A DNA stretch of 64,000 nt, from contig NZ_JARXHX010000004.1 of NCBI RefSeq assembly GCF_031127835.1, positions 62,001-126,000 on the forward strand. The letters are read 5' to 3'. Position numbers and translations under genes: made by a program. The notes beneath the pieces were generated by a model, which worked only from the letters and a program-made list of their open reading frames with translations, was not told where the DNA came from and searched no databases. Positions within the stretch are counted from its first letter, which is position 1. Each line of letters opens with the position of its first letter. The DNA comes from Pelagicoccus sp. SDUM812002. GTDB lineage: Bacteria > Verrucomicrobiota > Verrucomicrobiia > Opitutales > Opitutaceae. This document shows positions 1 through 8,743 of this stretch, piece by piece.

Positions 1-46
1 AGTTAACCGTTGCCAAGCTGGGTTCGGATCCGACAATGGCGGCGAA

Positions 47-484
47 ATGAAAGACAAGCTCAAGGAACTTCATCAAAAAGCCCGAATCGCTCGTGACCCT
101 GCAGCGACTGAGGCCTATGGAGCTGCACTGGCAGCTATTCAGGAGGGCGAAGTGAGAGCCAACGAAAACTTTTCGGATTCGAAGGTCTTGGCTATAGTCG
201 AGAAGGAAGCGGGCAAGTTCGCCGAGTCTGCTGCTGCTTTTGAGAAGGCGGGGCGCGAGGACAAGGCAGCGGAAATCGCCGCTCGTGCTGAGTTATTAGA
301 AGCTCTGTTGCCGGAAAAGCTTGATGCGGATGCCTATCCAAAGCTGGTGGCAGACGCGGTCGAGGCAACTGGAGCCTCCTCCATGCGCGATATGGGCGCA
401 GTGATGGCTAAACTCAAGGCTGACATCGGCCCGGCGCTCGACATGAAGCTCGCCTCGAGCGAGGTGAAGAAGGTCTTAGGATAA
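47..484 (+). CDS. GatB/YqeY domain protein
   Basis: A 145-residue protein that matches the YqeY family (the helical domain shared with the C-terminus of GatB) in length and character: an Ala/Glu/Lys-rich all-helical sequence with a short helix-turn near the C-terminus (SSMRDMGAVMAKLKADIGPA) and a final SSEVKKVLG, the typical family ending. In GatB this domain contacts tRNA, but the free-standing proteins have no settled role. The ATG follows a purine-rich stretch. The few bases upstream contain a TAA at positions 4-6 that may end a preceding gene lying outside the window. The next gene is convergent. Confidence 0.85.
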   Translation: MKDKLKELHQKARIARDPAATEAYGAALAAIQEGEVRANENFSDSKVLAIVEKEAGKFAESAAAFEKAGREDKAAEIAARAELLEALLPEKLDADAYPKLVADAVEATGASSMRDMGAVMAKLKADIGPALDMKLASSEVKKVLG

Positions 485-529
485 AGAGTCCAGCGTTGTC
501 TGTTCTAGGCGGGATCCTCATTGTGAAGA

Positions 530-2299
530 TCAAGCGTTAGGCTTCATCTTAACAGCGACGAGGCAGATGTCGTCGTCGAAATCTTCCGTCCCGGCGGTGA
601 GCTTGAGAGCAGACCTGATGGTTTTGATTTGTTCCGCTAGGTCGTCGCCTCGGTTGTTGAGTAGGATTTCCTCCAGCTTTTGGATACCGAATTCTTCTCC
701 CATGGCGTCTTTCTGTTCAATAATTCCATCGGTGTAGAGGAGGAATTCGGTGGTTTCCTGGCATGTAAACTCGTAGCGGAGAAACTCTTGCTCGGGGATT
801 AGGCCAAGCGCCGGGCCAATTTCGCCGCAGGGGCAAGGCTCGAAAATCTCGCGGTCGGAGGCGTTTCTGGTTTTCCAAAGAGGGCCAGGATGTCCCGCGT
901 TCGCTACTCGGGCCTCTCCGGTGTCTAGGTCGAGCGTGAGGTAGACTGCGGTGGTGAATCGGGGGAATTCTTGGTCTTCAGCTAGTGAACAAAGGCGTTT
1001 GTTCAATTGCCCGAGCACTCTGCCGGGCTGGTCGAGAATGTCGGCGAATTCGGAAATAAGGCCGCGCAGCAGCATAGTCACAAGGGCAGCTTTTACGCCG
1101 TGGCCCATGACGTCGCAGACGAGGATTCCGATTTTGCTTTCGGATATCTGGATGAGGTCGAAGAAATCCCCTGCGAGATGGTGGCTTGGCTTATAGAAGT
1201 AGCTGGAGCTCAAGGTCCATTTCGATCCAGATTTTGAATACTGTCTGTCTTTGTCGAAGCCGATGGACATCAAGGTTTCCTGCAATTGTCTGGCTACCAG
1301 CAGCTCCGCTTCGAAATGGGTGTTTTTGTCGCGCAGCTCTTCGGAGAGCATGCGGGCTTCCTCCTCCGCTTTCTTTTGCTCTGTGATATCGTAGGTCATG
1401 CCTACGATGCCCTCTATCGCTCCGTCGCGTCCCCTGAGAGGAACCTTTGAAGTAACGATCCAACTGTCTTTCTTGAATACGCTGAGGTCAAAATCGATTT
1501 GATTTAGTATGGGCTCTCCCTTTTCGCAGACGCGTCGGTCTTCTGCTCGTATTTTGGCGACTCTTTCTTCGTCGCTAAATTCCGATAGACTGTGACCAAT
1601 GAGGTCTTGGGAAGATTTGATTCCGAGGGCGTTCTTATAGGTGTTGTTTGCGAGGAGGAATCGATCCTCGAGGTCTCTGACGAAGATTCGGCAGGGGAGA
1701 ATGTCGATGATCGCTTTGAGTAGGTTGCGCTGCCGCTTTACTTCTCTCTCCGCTAGGTAGCGGTCCGTAACGTCTCGGGAAATACCGAAAGTGCCGCAGA
1801 TATTGCCGTCTTTGTCTTTAAGCGGCAGTTTGCTGGAGATGACGAAGCGCTGGAGAACGTCGTCCTTAACGTGTTTCTCCTCGTGAAGGCTGTAGCCCTT
1901 TCCGGTGGCAATGATGTCCTGTTCCTCATGGAATTGGACTTTTGCCATGGTTTCCGGGAAAAAGTCGAAATCGGACATGCCGATCGCGTCGTTGGGTTCC
2001 TCCAGGCCTAGAAACCTCGCTTGGGCCCGGTTGACGCAGGTAAAGCGGCTTCGGGTATCCTTGAAATAGACGTTGTCCGGCAGGTTGTCCATCAATTGCC
2101 AGAATAGCATATCGGGGTCGGCGGTGTGCTTCCCTTGACGTATGCGTTGTTTTGTTCCTGCCAAGTATGCCAATTCGAGGGCCTTCTTCAGTTGGGCAGG
2201 GGTGTACGTACCCTCTTGATCGGGGTTCGAGTGTGACTCACCTAGGAAAGTGGTGGAGAGCGATTTGGGGTAGGCGTGATTGTCCGAATCCGGAATCAT
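530..2299 (-). CDS. PAS-PAS-SpoIIE (PP2C-type) serine phosphatase
   Basis: A 589-residue soluble signalling protein. Two PAS domains lie at about residues 65-185 and 190-310; each ends in a PAC-like stretch (GTFGISRDVTDR, GIVGMTYDITEQ). A short coiled coil (about 311-345) leads to a SpoIIE/PP2C-type phosphatase domain (about 365-585). The phosphatase metal-ligand motifs are intact: GDFFD at 377-381, DVMGHGVKAAL at 396-406, then NAGHPGP, TDG and a final DDD. Members usually dephosphorylate an anti-anti-sigma (STAS) protein in partner-switching stress control. No STAS or anti-sigma kinase gene is adjacent, so the target is unknown. There is no receiver domain or membrane segment, so sensing would be cytoplasmic through the PAS domains. 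Confidence 0.9.
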   Translation of the reverse strand: MIPDSDNHAYPKSLSTTFLGESHSNPDQEGTYTPAQLKKALELAYLAGTKQRIRQGKHTADPDMLFWQLMDNLPDNVYFKDTRSRFTCVNRAQARFLGLEEPNDAIGMSDFDFFPETMAKVQFHEEQDIIATGKGYSLHEEKHVKDDVLQRFVISSKLPLKDKDGNICGTFGISRDVTDRYLAEREVKRQRNLLKAIIDILPCRIFVRDLEDRFLLANNTYKNALGIKSSQDLIGHSLSEFSDEERVAKIRAEDRRVCEKGEPILNQIDFDLSVFKKDSWIVTSKVPLRGRDGAIEGIVGMTYDITEQKKAEEEARMLSEELRDKNTHFEAELLVARQLQETLMSIGFDKDRQYSKSGSKWTLSSSYFYKPSHHLAGDFFDLIQISESKIGILVCDVMGHGVKAALVTMLLRGLISEFADILDQPGRVLGQLNKRLCSLAEDQEFPRFTTAVYLTLDLDTGEARVANAGHPGPLWKTRNASDREIFEPCPCGEIGPALGLIPEQEFLRYEFTCQETTEFLLYTDGIIEQKDAMGEEFGIQKLEEILLNNRGDDLAEQIKTIRSALKLTAGTEDFDDDICLVAVKMKPNA

Positions 2300-2746
2300 T
2301 GACGAGCTAATCTACGCAGCTGGGTGGTCTTGCCAAGTAGGGATGTGTCAAAAAGTAAGAAAATCGGCGTTTTGGAACGCGTACTTCTTTGTATTGACAA
2401 AATTGTGACAAAGTAGCTCGGGAAAAAGGTCATGCCATGCGCAAGGGTGACAAATTCGTTGATTCTAATCCCGCTGGACTCCAATCGAGAAAACTGGCTT
2501 CCCGCGCTGAGCCTGCCCGAGAAGCGAGCTGTAGCGGTCCCGAGACTGCCTAAATGCTATGCTGGGCCCTTTGTAGGGCGGCAGGGCGTTTGTAGATGGG
2601 GTTCTAATGTGAGGTGGTAAAATGTATCGGAGAACTGAATACGGAAGGATTGAGATTTGGTGCGGTCTATGTATTAGCGCTGAAATCTAGCTTAGGAGTT
2701 AGTCCGCCGAGTCCTCGGATTGCGAGATTCCTTCTTGCGTTAATGT
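2300..2746. other. intergenic region without a supported gene
   Basis: About 450 bp upstream of the minus-strand phosphatase gene and downstream of the ThuA gene. Only short ORFs of about 60 codons occur, with no recognisable product. It should contain the promoter of the phosphatase gene, but I cannot point to a convincing -35/-10 pair. Confidence 0.5.
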
Positions 2747-2778
2747 AGGGCGTGCTGGAACGCTATCCAGCCCGCCCT
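2747..2778 (-). terminator. hairpin downstream of the ThuA gene
   Basis: A 13-bp stem with one mismatch (AGGGCGTGCTGGA / TCCAGCCCGCCCT) and a 6-nt loop, 16 bp beyond the stop codon of the minus-strand ThuA gene. The position suits a transcription terminator. However, on the minus strand the hairpin is followed by CTACATTAACG rather than a clean U-tract, so it may be a weak or non-canonical terminator or an RNA 3'-end stabiliser. Confidence 0.45.
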
Positions 2779-2793
2779 TCGCCTAAAAGGGTA

Positions 2794-3570
2794 TTATTCG
2801 CCCGCGGTGAAGCTGTTCCCGGTGGCAGCCCAGTAGATGCCGCCGTAGATGTGATGCATGAAGTCCGCATCCTTGTAGGTAGCAGGGAGGTGCCCGAGTG
2901 CGGTGTAGAAAGAGCGTCCACCCTCGTATTCCTTGTACCAGCTAACTGGATGGAAGTCGCCCATGCCGTCGCCACTTTTCACGCCCCAGTTGGCGTCAGG
3001 CTTGTAGGTTTTCTCGTCGACGCTGAGCAGGTACTTCAGGTCGTCGGTGCGAGGCGCGTCAAATTCGTACCACTCTTCGGTGAAGATGAATTTGGGAGCG
3101 AAGCGATCCATGCCTGGGAAGTTCGGGTCTTCGACCTTTATGACTCCAGTTTGCACGGCTGGGTGGATGTGGAACATATGGCCAACCATTTTGGTATACC
3201 AATCCCAATCGTATTCGGTGTCGGAAGCGCTGTGGATTCCGACGAAACCGCCACCGTTGTTGATGTACCGCTCGAAAGCTGCCTGCTGTTCGTCGTTGAG
3301 GATATTGCCGGACGTGAGCAGGAATATGACGACGTCATAGTTCTTGAGCGTGTTGTCGTTCATCACGCGGTTTGAGTCCTCGGTCCAGAAGACTTCGAAG
3401 TCGTGAAGCTTAGAGAGTTCTTGGATAGCGGTGACACCGGCGTTAATGGAGTCATGGTGCCAGCCGTCGGTCTTCGAAAAGAGGAGGACCTTGAATTGTT
3501 CAGCGAAGCACGATGTCGCAGAAAATGCCGCCGCGAGGGCGAGGGTTGTCGCTATTTTTCTTAGTTTCAT
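2794..3570 (-). CDS. Secreted ThuA domain-containing protein
   Basis: A 258-residue protein with an N-terminal signal peptide (about residues 1-23, ending SCFA) followed by one ThuA domain (class I glutamine amidotransferase-like fold, PF06283). Typical ThuA features are the start KVLLFSKTDGWHHDSI, the block NGGGFVGIHSASDTEYDW, a following VGHMFHIHP, and HPVSWYKEYEGGRSFYTALGH near the end. The family is common in planctomycetes and verrucomicrobia, often in sugar-catabolic or sulfatase loci, but the reaction is not established for most members. Here it is a single-gene unit with no catabolic neighbours. Export to the periplasm or outside is inferred from the signal peptide. Confidence 0.88.
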   Translation of the reverse strand: MKLRKIATTLALAAAFSATSCFAEQFKVLLFSKTDGWHHDSINAGVTAIQELSKLHDFEVFWTEDSNRVMNDNTLKNYDVVIFLLTSGNILNDEQQAAFERYINNGGGFVGIHSASDTEYDWDWYTKMVGHMFHIHPAVQTGVIKVEDPNFPGMDRFAPKFIFTEEWYEFDAPRTDDLKYLLSVDEKTYKPDANWGVKSGDGMGDFHPVSWYKEYEGGRSFYTALGHLPATYKDADFMHHIYGGIYWAATGNSFTAGE

Positions 3571-3707
3571 AGGGGTGTGTTCTGTTGAATATCGTGTGAT
3601 ATGTGAAGGGAAATACCGGCTTCTGTGCGCTTACAGATTTGTGCAATTATAGACCGGTGTTTGGTGCTCGATTTATGGGGAGCGGGGCCTAGACCTAGGG
3701 AAACGCT

Positions 3708-4865
3708 ATGGTTTCTCCTATTTCAACTCCAGATCGAAGATTTTGTCCTGCTCTGGGCTCTTCAATCACAGTGCAGCGATGTGTCGCCGAGAGGGTGGTC
3801 GAGCTACAATGCCCCATGACCTGCCCATTCAACCCTTTCAATCCGGACGCCCCCAAGGCTTTCGATGCGATTGTTGGAAAGGGCTTAGCAGCGGCCTCGC
3901 GGTGGCTGGAGAAAATAGTAGGCCCGAGCGAATGGGCGCGGCGTTTCGACGCTATGGATCGACGCTTCGCCCCTGAGCGGGATTTACCCTTGATCGCATA
4001 TGAGACGCAGTGGACGATTATGAGCCTTGCCCTTAAGGGACATGCTTTTCCTGAGGTCAAGGAAGCGTTAGAGGATGAGGAGGAACAGAGCCTGAAGAAC
4101 GACGCTCGTCTGGTATTCGAGAAATTGGCGCAGAGCCAAGCTTTGCTGGTGCAAGTGACCGATTCAAACCCGTCGCTACCTTACTATACGGTGCGGGACA
4201 TCTTCAGTCCAGGCGATGAGTACTTGTATGTAGATTTTGGAGACCAAGAACCCTTGGAACGTGGGGCATTGATGTTTGGGCGGTTTCTCGTCCATGAAAA
4301 TTGCATTTACGTCATACCCGGTGTCTTCGTGGGAACAGCGGAGGTGCTGGGGACTGTCGTGGAGTCGATTGTAGATTTTTTGGATACTGAAGTTGAGGGT
4401 ATCAACGAGGTGCTGCAAGGCGCACTCCCCGAAGTATGGAATCTCTGTACATCAATCCAGGATGACCATGACGGAGTGGGGGAATTGGGTGGACCCGAGG
4501 GTGGGGGCAAACCTGCGGAAGATCCTTGTCGGGTGAGTTTCTATCTCGATGCGGAGAAGCACGATGCCGTCGCGGCGCTGCAGCGCCACCCTTTCTTCTC
4601 AGAAGTGGATCCTTTGGAATTTGGTTTCGACCCATTGGGAGAGACCGTGTTCGATATCCATGTACTTCCCGTATCAAGTCCTCCAGTACAGTCCCTCGAA
4701 GGGGAGGAAGACCTCGAAGATCCCAGAGATGACGAAGGCCAGGTCGTCCGTGTGGGATCTGTTTACGTAGGGCCAGAGAAGCTTACCATCACGGCTATGA
4801 ATGGAGTCGAGATGGAGTTAATAAAAGGCTTAGTACTCGAGATCGTAGCCTTGTCCGGAAGCTGA
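3708..4865 (+). CDS. Hypothetical protein with Cys-rich N-terminus
   Basis: A 385-residue protein I do not recognise. The N-terminus has a cysteine pattern (RFCPALGSS, QRC, ELQCPMTCPFNPFNP; cysteines near residues 13, 25, 35 and 39). It resembles the short Cys-containing leader (CPA...C...CPxxC) of several uncharacterised planctomycete/verrucomicrobial proteins and could bind zinc. The rest is acidic and probably cytoplasmic: a helical part (about 45-150), then mixed alpha/beta, an acidic Gly-rich linker near 255-270, and a C-terminal part with another acidic patch (EGEEDLEDPRDDEG). There is no signal peptide or membrane segment. The first ATG is needed to keep the cysteine motif. It is transcribed away from the ThuA gene and converges on the antiporter gene 8 bp away. 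Confidence 0.7.
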   Translation: MVSPISTPDRRFCPALGSSITVQRCVAERVVELQCPMTCPFNPFNPDAPKAFDAIVGKGLAAASRWLEKIVGPSEWARRFDAMDRRFAPERDLPLIAYETQWTIMSLALKGHAFPEVKEALEDEEEQSLKNDARLVFEKLAQSQALLVQVTDSNPSLPYYTVRDIFSPGDEYLYVDFGDQEPLERGALMFGRFLVHENCIYVIPGVFVGTAEVLGTVVESIVDFLDTEVEGINEVLQGALPEVWNLCTSIQDDHDGVGELGGPEGGGKPAEDPCRVSFYLDAEKHDAVAALQRHPFFSEVDPLEFGFDPLGETVFDIHVLPVSSPPVQSLEGEEDLEDPRDDEGQVVRVGSVYVGPEKLTITAMNGVEMELIKGLVLEIVALSGS

Positions 4866-4873
4866 GGTACCTT

Positions 4874-7228
4874 CTAGCTAGCGTTGGCTTTTTCCTCTTC
4901 GAGGACGAGTAACTTACTCACGTTGGAGAGGCGGTCTTCGCAGCCCATCATCAGCAATAAGTCGCCCTCATGCAGGACTTCGTCCGGCCTCGGGCTTACG
5001 ATGCGTTGGCCGGACCTTTGAATACCGACGATAGTGACTCCGTGATCGGAGCGAAGTCGCGTGTCCTTGATGGAAAGCCCGTCCCATGTGCTCATCGGGG
5101 GGACTATCTCCTTGGAAAAACGGAAGGGAGAAAGGGTGGCCTCATTGCCGGTTTGAGGCTGGTTGAGGTATGCTCGCGCGGCGATTATTTGTTCAGGCTC
5201 TCCAAGGAGAAAGAGTTTGTCGTGCGGGAAGATACGGGAGTAGGGCTTAATGTCGGTCAGGTCAAAGCCGCCGCGTTCGATGCCTGCTATGGTCGTTCCC
5301 GTTTGGCGCCGGAGGTCAATCTCCTTGATTTCCTTGCCGGTCCATTTCGAGTTTTTGTGAATATCGACTGCCTCCACTTGTACTTGCCACGGGTTCTCCC
5401 TCTGCAGCTGGGCTAGGTTGTGCTCGATACGTTTTTCGATCTGGCTGCGAGACTCGTCCTCCATCGATTCGACAAATGCCATTTCCCAGTTGTTGTGCAT
5501 GTGAACCAGCCTTTTCCAGAACGTGAATCCCAATAGAAGGGCCGCGCCTACGAAGACTAAGAAGATGGCCCCGGTCGGGAAGAAAGGAGCTGCCACAATG
5601 AGGAAAACGGTTCCGTATACGAAAAGCAGGATGAGAAGTATCAAACCATTGAATACGTTTCTGAATGCTCCTTTGGAAAACTGTTGGAATAGCTTCTTGC
5701 TCAAGGCCGCATCTGAAAAGAGAAGCACGAGCACGTTGAAGTTGCGGACAGTGTCCACGAAAAACGGAAGGCTGAAGATTAGGGAGGAGAGGAAGAGGGC
5801 TTGGCTGAAGTGCTCTTGGCTGATTGGTACGAACTCTGGTTTCGCGACGTGTGTGGATACGATGGCGGCCCCGATTATGATGGCATTAATGACCAAGAAA
5901 TAGAGAACGATTCGCAGGATCGGACCTCGAGCGACATTGAGGACACTGCGGTTGAAGGAGAGCTCGAGGGTGTCCTGCCATTTGGCGTAGAGTTGGGTAA
6001 ACTCCTTGAGCGCTTTTGGCGAGGCCCGTTCGATAGCATTCAGAATTGGGCCCTCGCTATTGATTAGTAGAGGCGTGAGCATAATGGTCACGAATGCGAC
6101 GCCTGATGCGATGGATTGAAGCTCCGGGCTAGTGGCACCGTACTTAGCTCCGATGGCGGTGATGACGAAGCTGAACTCTCCGATCTGCGACTTTATTATG
6201 GCGGCTCGCCCTGCGACGTCTGCGTGCTGACCTGCGATGAAAAGGCCTAGCCAGCAAGCGGCGAACTTCCCGATTACGACGACAGCTGAGAGAATTAGGA
6301 TGGCGGGAGCGTTTTGCCAAAGCGCGGCGGGTTCGATTAGCATGCCGACCGTGACGAAAAAGAGGGCGCAGAAGAGGTCTCGCAAAGGTTCGGTGAGGCT
6401 TTCGATGCGATGCCCAAGGCCTGCGGTGGGAAGGATTGCGCCTGCCAGGAAACCTCCGAGGGCCCACGAAAATTGGAACTGTTCGGCTATGAGGCTAACG
6501 CCGAAAATCAGGCCGAGGGTGGCCATCGTAATCATTTCGGTAGTGCCCCGGGTTTCCAGAACTCGCACAAGACGCTTGGCGCCTAGCGTGCCGATCAGGA
6601 ATACGGCGACTATGAAAAGTCCAATAAAAAATGCAGTTTGGCCCAGCTTGGCGTAGTCGAAGGAACCCGAGGCTGCCATACCGTTTAGCAGCACTAGGAG
6701 AAGGATGGCGAGGATGTCTTCGAAGACGAGAATACCGACAGCTTGTTGTCCATGTTGTCGGTTAAAGGATCCGTTTTCGCGCATCAGCTTTACGGATACC
6801 ATTGAGGAACTTATGGAGAGCAATCCGCCTAGGAACCATCCATCCATGGTGGAGAGGCCCAGCCATTCGCTAGCCTGACGTCCAATGAAGACCATGAGAA
6901 GAGTCTGCAGAATCAACGCGGTACCGGCTGGAGCGAAGACCTTTCGAACCTTTTCCAAGTTGAATTCGAGGCCGATGTAGAACATCAGGAAAACCACCCC
7001 CAACTCGCTTAAGTCTTGAACGTTGGACAGCGTTACCAAGGGTGGCCAAAGCCCGAGGTTGGGGCCAAGGAAGAAGCCAGCAAATAGGTATCCAAGAAGT
7101 GGAGGCACCTTGATACGGGTGCAAATCAGGGCGGCTACGGCAGCTCCAAGCATGATCCAAGCGAGGTCGACTAGGATGGGAGACGAGTGGGCGGACGCGG
7201 CGAGGGGCAGTAGGCTTGTCAGGTACAT
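4874..7228 (-). CDS. CPA2-family cation/proton antiporter with two RCK_C domains
   Basis: A 784-residue membrane protein. Residues about 20-395 form a Na+/H+ exchanger (CPA2/Kef-like) core with about 12 hydrophobic segments and family motifs such as PPLLGYLFAGFFLGP, FEDILAILLL and LGGFLAGAIL. After the core come about four further membrane segments (about 435-600). The cytoplasmic tail then carries two TrkA_C/RCK_C regulatory modules (about 620-685 and 705-780; typical pieces GKEIKEIDLRRQTGTTIAGI and HEGDLLLMMG). No Rossmann RCK_N (NAD-binding) domain is visible, unlike KefB/KefC. Its role is K+ or Na+ efflux in exchange for protons across the inner membrane; the ion is not readable from sequence. 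It is divergent from the Mrp-like operon. Confidence 0.9.
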   Translation of the reverse strand: MYLTSLLPLAASAHSSPILVDLAWIMLGAAVAALICTRIKVPPLLGYLFAGFFLGPNLGLWPPLVTLSNVQDLSELGVVFLMFYIGLEFNLEKVRKVFAPAGTALILQTLLMVFIGRQASEWLGLSTMDGWFLGGLLSISSSMVSVKLMRENGSFNRQHGQQAVGILVFEDILAILLLVLLNGMAASGSFDYAKLGQTAFFIGLFIVAVFLIGTLGAKRLVRVLETRGTTEMITMATLGLIFGVSLIAEQFQFSWALGGFLAGAILPTAGLGHRIESLTEPLRDLFCALFFVTVGMLIEPAALWQNAPAILILSAVVVIGKFAACWLGLFIAGQHADVAGRAAIIKSQIGEFSFVITAIGAKYGATSPELQSIASGVAFVTIMLTPLLINSEGPILNAIERASPKALKEFTQLYAKWQDTLELSFNRSVLNVARGPILRIVLYFLVINAIIIGAAIVSTHVAKPEFVPISQEHFSQALFLSSLIFSLPFFVDTVRNFNVLVLLFSDAALSKKLFQQFSKGAFRNVFNGLILLILLFVYGTVFLIVAAPFFPTGAIFLVFVGAALLLGFTFWKRLVHMHNNWEMAFVESMEDESRSQIEKRIEHNLAQLQRENPWQVQVEAVDIHKNSKWTGKEIKEIDLRRQTGTTIAGIERGGFDLTDIKPYSRIFPHDKLFLLGEPEQIIAARAYLNQPQTGNEATLSPFRFSKEIVPPMSTWDGLSIKDTRLRSDHGVTIVGIQRSGQRIVSPRPDEVLHEGDLLLMMGCEDRLSNVSKLLVLEEEKANAS

Positions 7229-7566
7229 TTAGCGGTGATTGGATTGCTAGTTCAGCATAGGATCGGCTTCTCGGTGCGCAATCCCTTGGTTCAGTCATCT
7301 TATATTTAAGCACACTTCCAAAGGCAGGTGCCTAGGCGCGGCAATTGCTAGAAAGCCGCGCCTTGTCTTCGCGTTTTATCGGAAAAGAACCTGTTTTGGT
7401 TGACATGGGAACGTTGGGCCTAAGAAAAGCCACCGTTCCGAAGTGCAGTCAAGTTCAGCACGGGGCAACAGATTGTTGGTCGTTTTATGAAAAGTAGATA
7501 TCAGTTTATTTTCGATGATTGCTGTTGCTCTTGTGAAACAAGGCTTCGGCCTAGCGGAGGCGAGAT
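7229..7566. promoter_or_regulatory. divergent promoter region between two cation antiporter units
   Basis: 338 bp separating the CPA2 antiporter gene (minus) from the Mrp-like operon (plus). It holds a perfect 9-bp inverted repeat, AGGCGCGGC (7334-7342) and GCCGCGCCT (7355-7363), with a 12-nt spacer, and a small palindrome AGGCAGGTGCCT just before it. There is no U-tract, so an operator or leader structure is as likely as a terminator. A GGAGG ribosome-binding site at 7556-7560 sits 6 bp before the GTG start of the first operon gene. I do not see a gene here. Confidence 0.5.
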
Positions 7567-8145
7567 GTGGCTGTCGACATGAGTGGATCCACTGGTAGCG
7601 GTGCGGAAAGGCCGAGCAAGATGCCCTTGAGTGTCGCTGGGGGGCTTTTTTTCCTCTGGGCACTCCTGAGTGGAAAGTTTGACGTGTTCCATCTCAGCGT
7701 TGGGGCTCTTTCCGTGGGCTTGCTTTATTGGCTTCAGTCTCGTTTACCCGCTATCAGGAAACCTGGGGAGAAGGGGCTGCGATTACTTCCAGCGACAGCG
7801 TACCTTTTCTGGCTGTTCTATCAAATGCTCGTTTCGGCATGGTATGTGGCCCGTTGTATTTTGGGACCGCAGTCGCGGATACAGCCTAAGCTGTTCCGGT
7901 TTCGTTGTCCGATGCCAAGTCAAGTGGACGCGGTCATATTTGCAAACTCGATTACGCTCACTCCGGGTACTCTATCTGTTGATCTGGAGGGTGACTTCTT
8001 TTTAGTGCACGCCATCACCTCGGATACCGAGAAGGACGTTCTCGGTGGGGATATGGCGAGACGCGTCGCTCGCCTGAGCGACAAAGAGGCTAATGTATCC
8101 ATAGAACGGATGCCTGTTGAGGAGGGACTTACGGCCGAGACATGA
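7567..8145 (+). CDS. mrpE: Mrp-type Na+/H+ antiporter subunit E
   Basis: A 192-residue MrpE/MnhE-family membrane protein: two to three hydrophobic segments in the first 100 residues, then a soluble domain with the family signature ANSITLTPGTLSVDLEG and the following FLVHAI. The GTG start is chosen because GGAGG lies 6 bp upstream; the nearby ATG at 7565 is in another frame and soon closed. It is the first gene of a ten-gene operon in which almost every junction overlaps by 4 bp. MrpE is a non-antiporter subunit that supports activity of the hetero-oligomeric complex in the inner membrane. Confidence 0.93.
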   Translation: MAVDMSGSTGSGAERPSKMPLSVAGGLFFLWALLSGKFDVFHLSVGALSVGLLYWLQSRLPAIRKPGEKGLRLLPATAYLFWLFYQMLVSAWYVARCILGPQSRIQPKLFRFRCPMPSQVDAVIFANSITLTPGTLSVDLEGDFFLVHAITSDTEKDVLGGDMARRVARLSDKEANVSIERMPVEEGLTAET

Positions 8146-8411
8146 CCACTTTTTCGAATGTGATTATCCTGCTGTTTATCGTGGCAGTGTCGATTCCCTT
8201 CTACCGACTGATCAAGGGGCCGACCGTTTTTGACCGCTTGCTTTCCATCGGAGCGATCGGGGGCAAGGCAATCATTTTGATTCTTTTGATCGGATTGCAT
8301 TTCGACCGCATCTCGATGTTCGTCGACATCGCGCTCGGTTACGCAATCTTGAACTTTATTGGTGGTATAGCCATGGCGGAGTACTTTCGCCTGAGAAAGG
8401 AGGAGGGGTGA
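8142..8411 (+). CDS. mrpF: Mrp-type Na+/H+ antiporter subunit F
   Basis: An 89-residue MrpF/PhaF-like protein with three predicted membrane segments. The family pattern is clear: RLIKGPTVFDRLLSIGAIGGK in the first loop, and DIALGYAILNFIGGIAMAEYF near the end. Its ATG overlaps the mrpE stop (ATGA), which implies translational coupling. In characterised Mrp complexes subunit F lies with E and G at the side of the antiporter modules and is needed for assembly. Confidence 0.92.
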   Translation: MTTFSNVIILLFIVAVSIPFYRLIKGPTVFDRLLSIGAIGGKAIILILLIGLHFDRISMFVDIALGYAILNFIGGIAMAEYFRLRKEEG

Positions 8412-8743
8412 GCGTAGGCGAAATTCTAGGCTTCGGCCTGATCCTGTTGGGCTTGCTTATGATGTTAGTGGGAAGCGTTGGGCTGGTGCGCTTGCCTGAT
8501 TTTTTTGCCCGCACGCATGCGGCTAGCAAGGTAGACACAGTCGGCGTTTTAGTTGCCTCGATTGGGGTAGCATTCCTTTGTGGTCCCACGCTTGATGCGG
8601 CCAAGGTTGTTGTCGCTGGACTCTTCATCATGCTGACCAACCCGGTAGCGGCTCACGCTTTGGGGAGGGCGGCTTGGAAGAGTGGAGTCAAGCCGTGGCA
8701 AGCTCCCTCCGGGAAGCAAGAAGAGGAGGATTCCACGAAATGA
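8408..8743 (+). CDS. mrpG: Mrp-type Na+/H+ antiporter subunit G
   Basis: A 111-residue MrpG/MnhG protein with three membrane segments and the family block GLVRLPDFFARTHAASKVDT followed by GVLVASIGVAF and MLTNPVAAHALGRAAW. It uses a GTG start that overlaps the mrpF stop (GTGA). The C-terminal tail (about residues 95-111) is polar and cytoplasmic. It is required for the hetero-oligomeric antiporter in the systems studied; it is not itself an ion channel of the NuoL type. Confidence 0.92.
   Translation: MSVGEILGFGLILLGLLMMLVGSVGLVRLPDFFARTHAASKVDTVGVLVASIGVAFLCGPTLDAAKVVVAGLFIMLTNPVAAHALGRAAWKSGVKPWQAPSGKQEEEDSTK

Noticed and set aside
2432-2620. 62-codon ORF in the 2.3-2.8 kb gap
   Set aside because: No ribosome-binding site, no family resemblance, and composition typical of chance ORFs.
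2752-3375. 207-codon plus-strand ORF
   Set aside because: Lies antisense within the clear ThuA gene; its composition is the mirror of that gene and it resembles no family.
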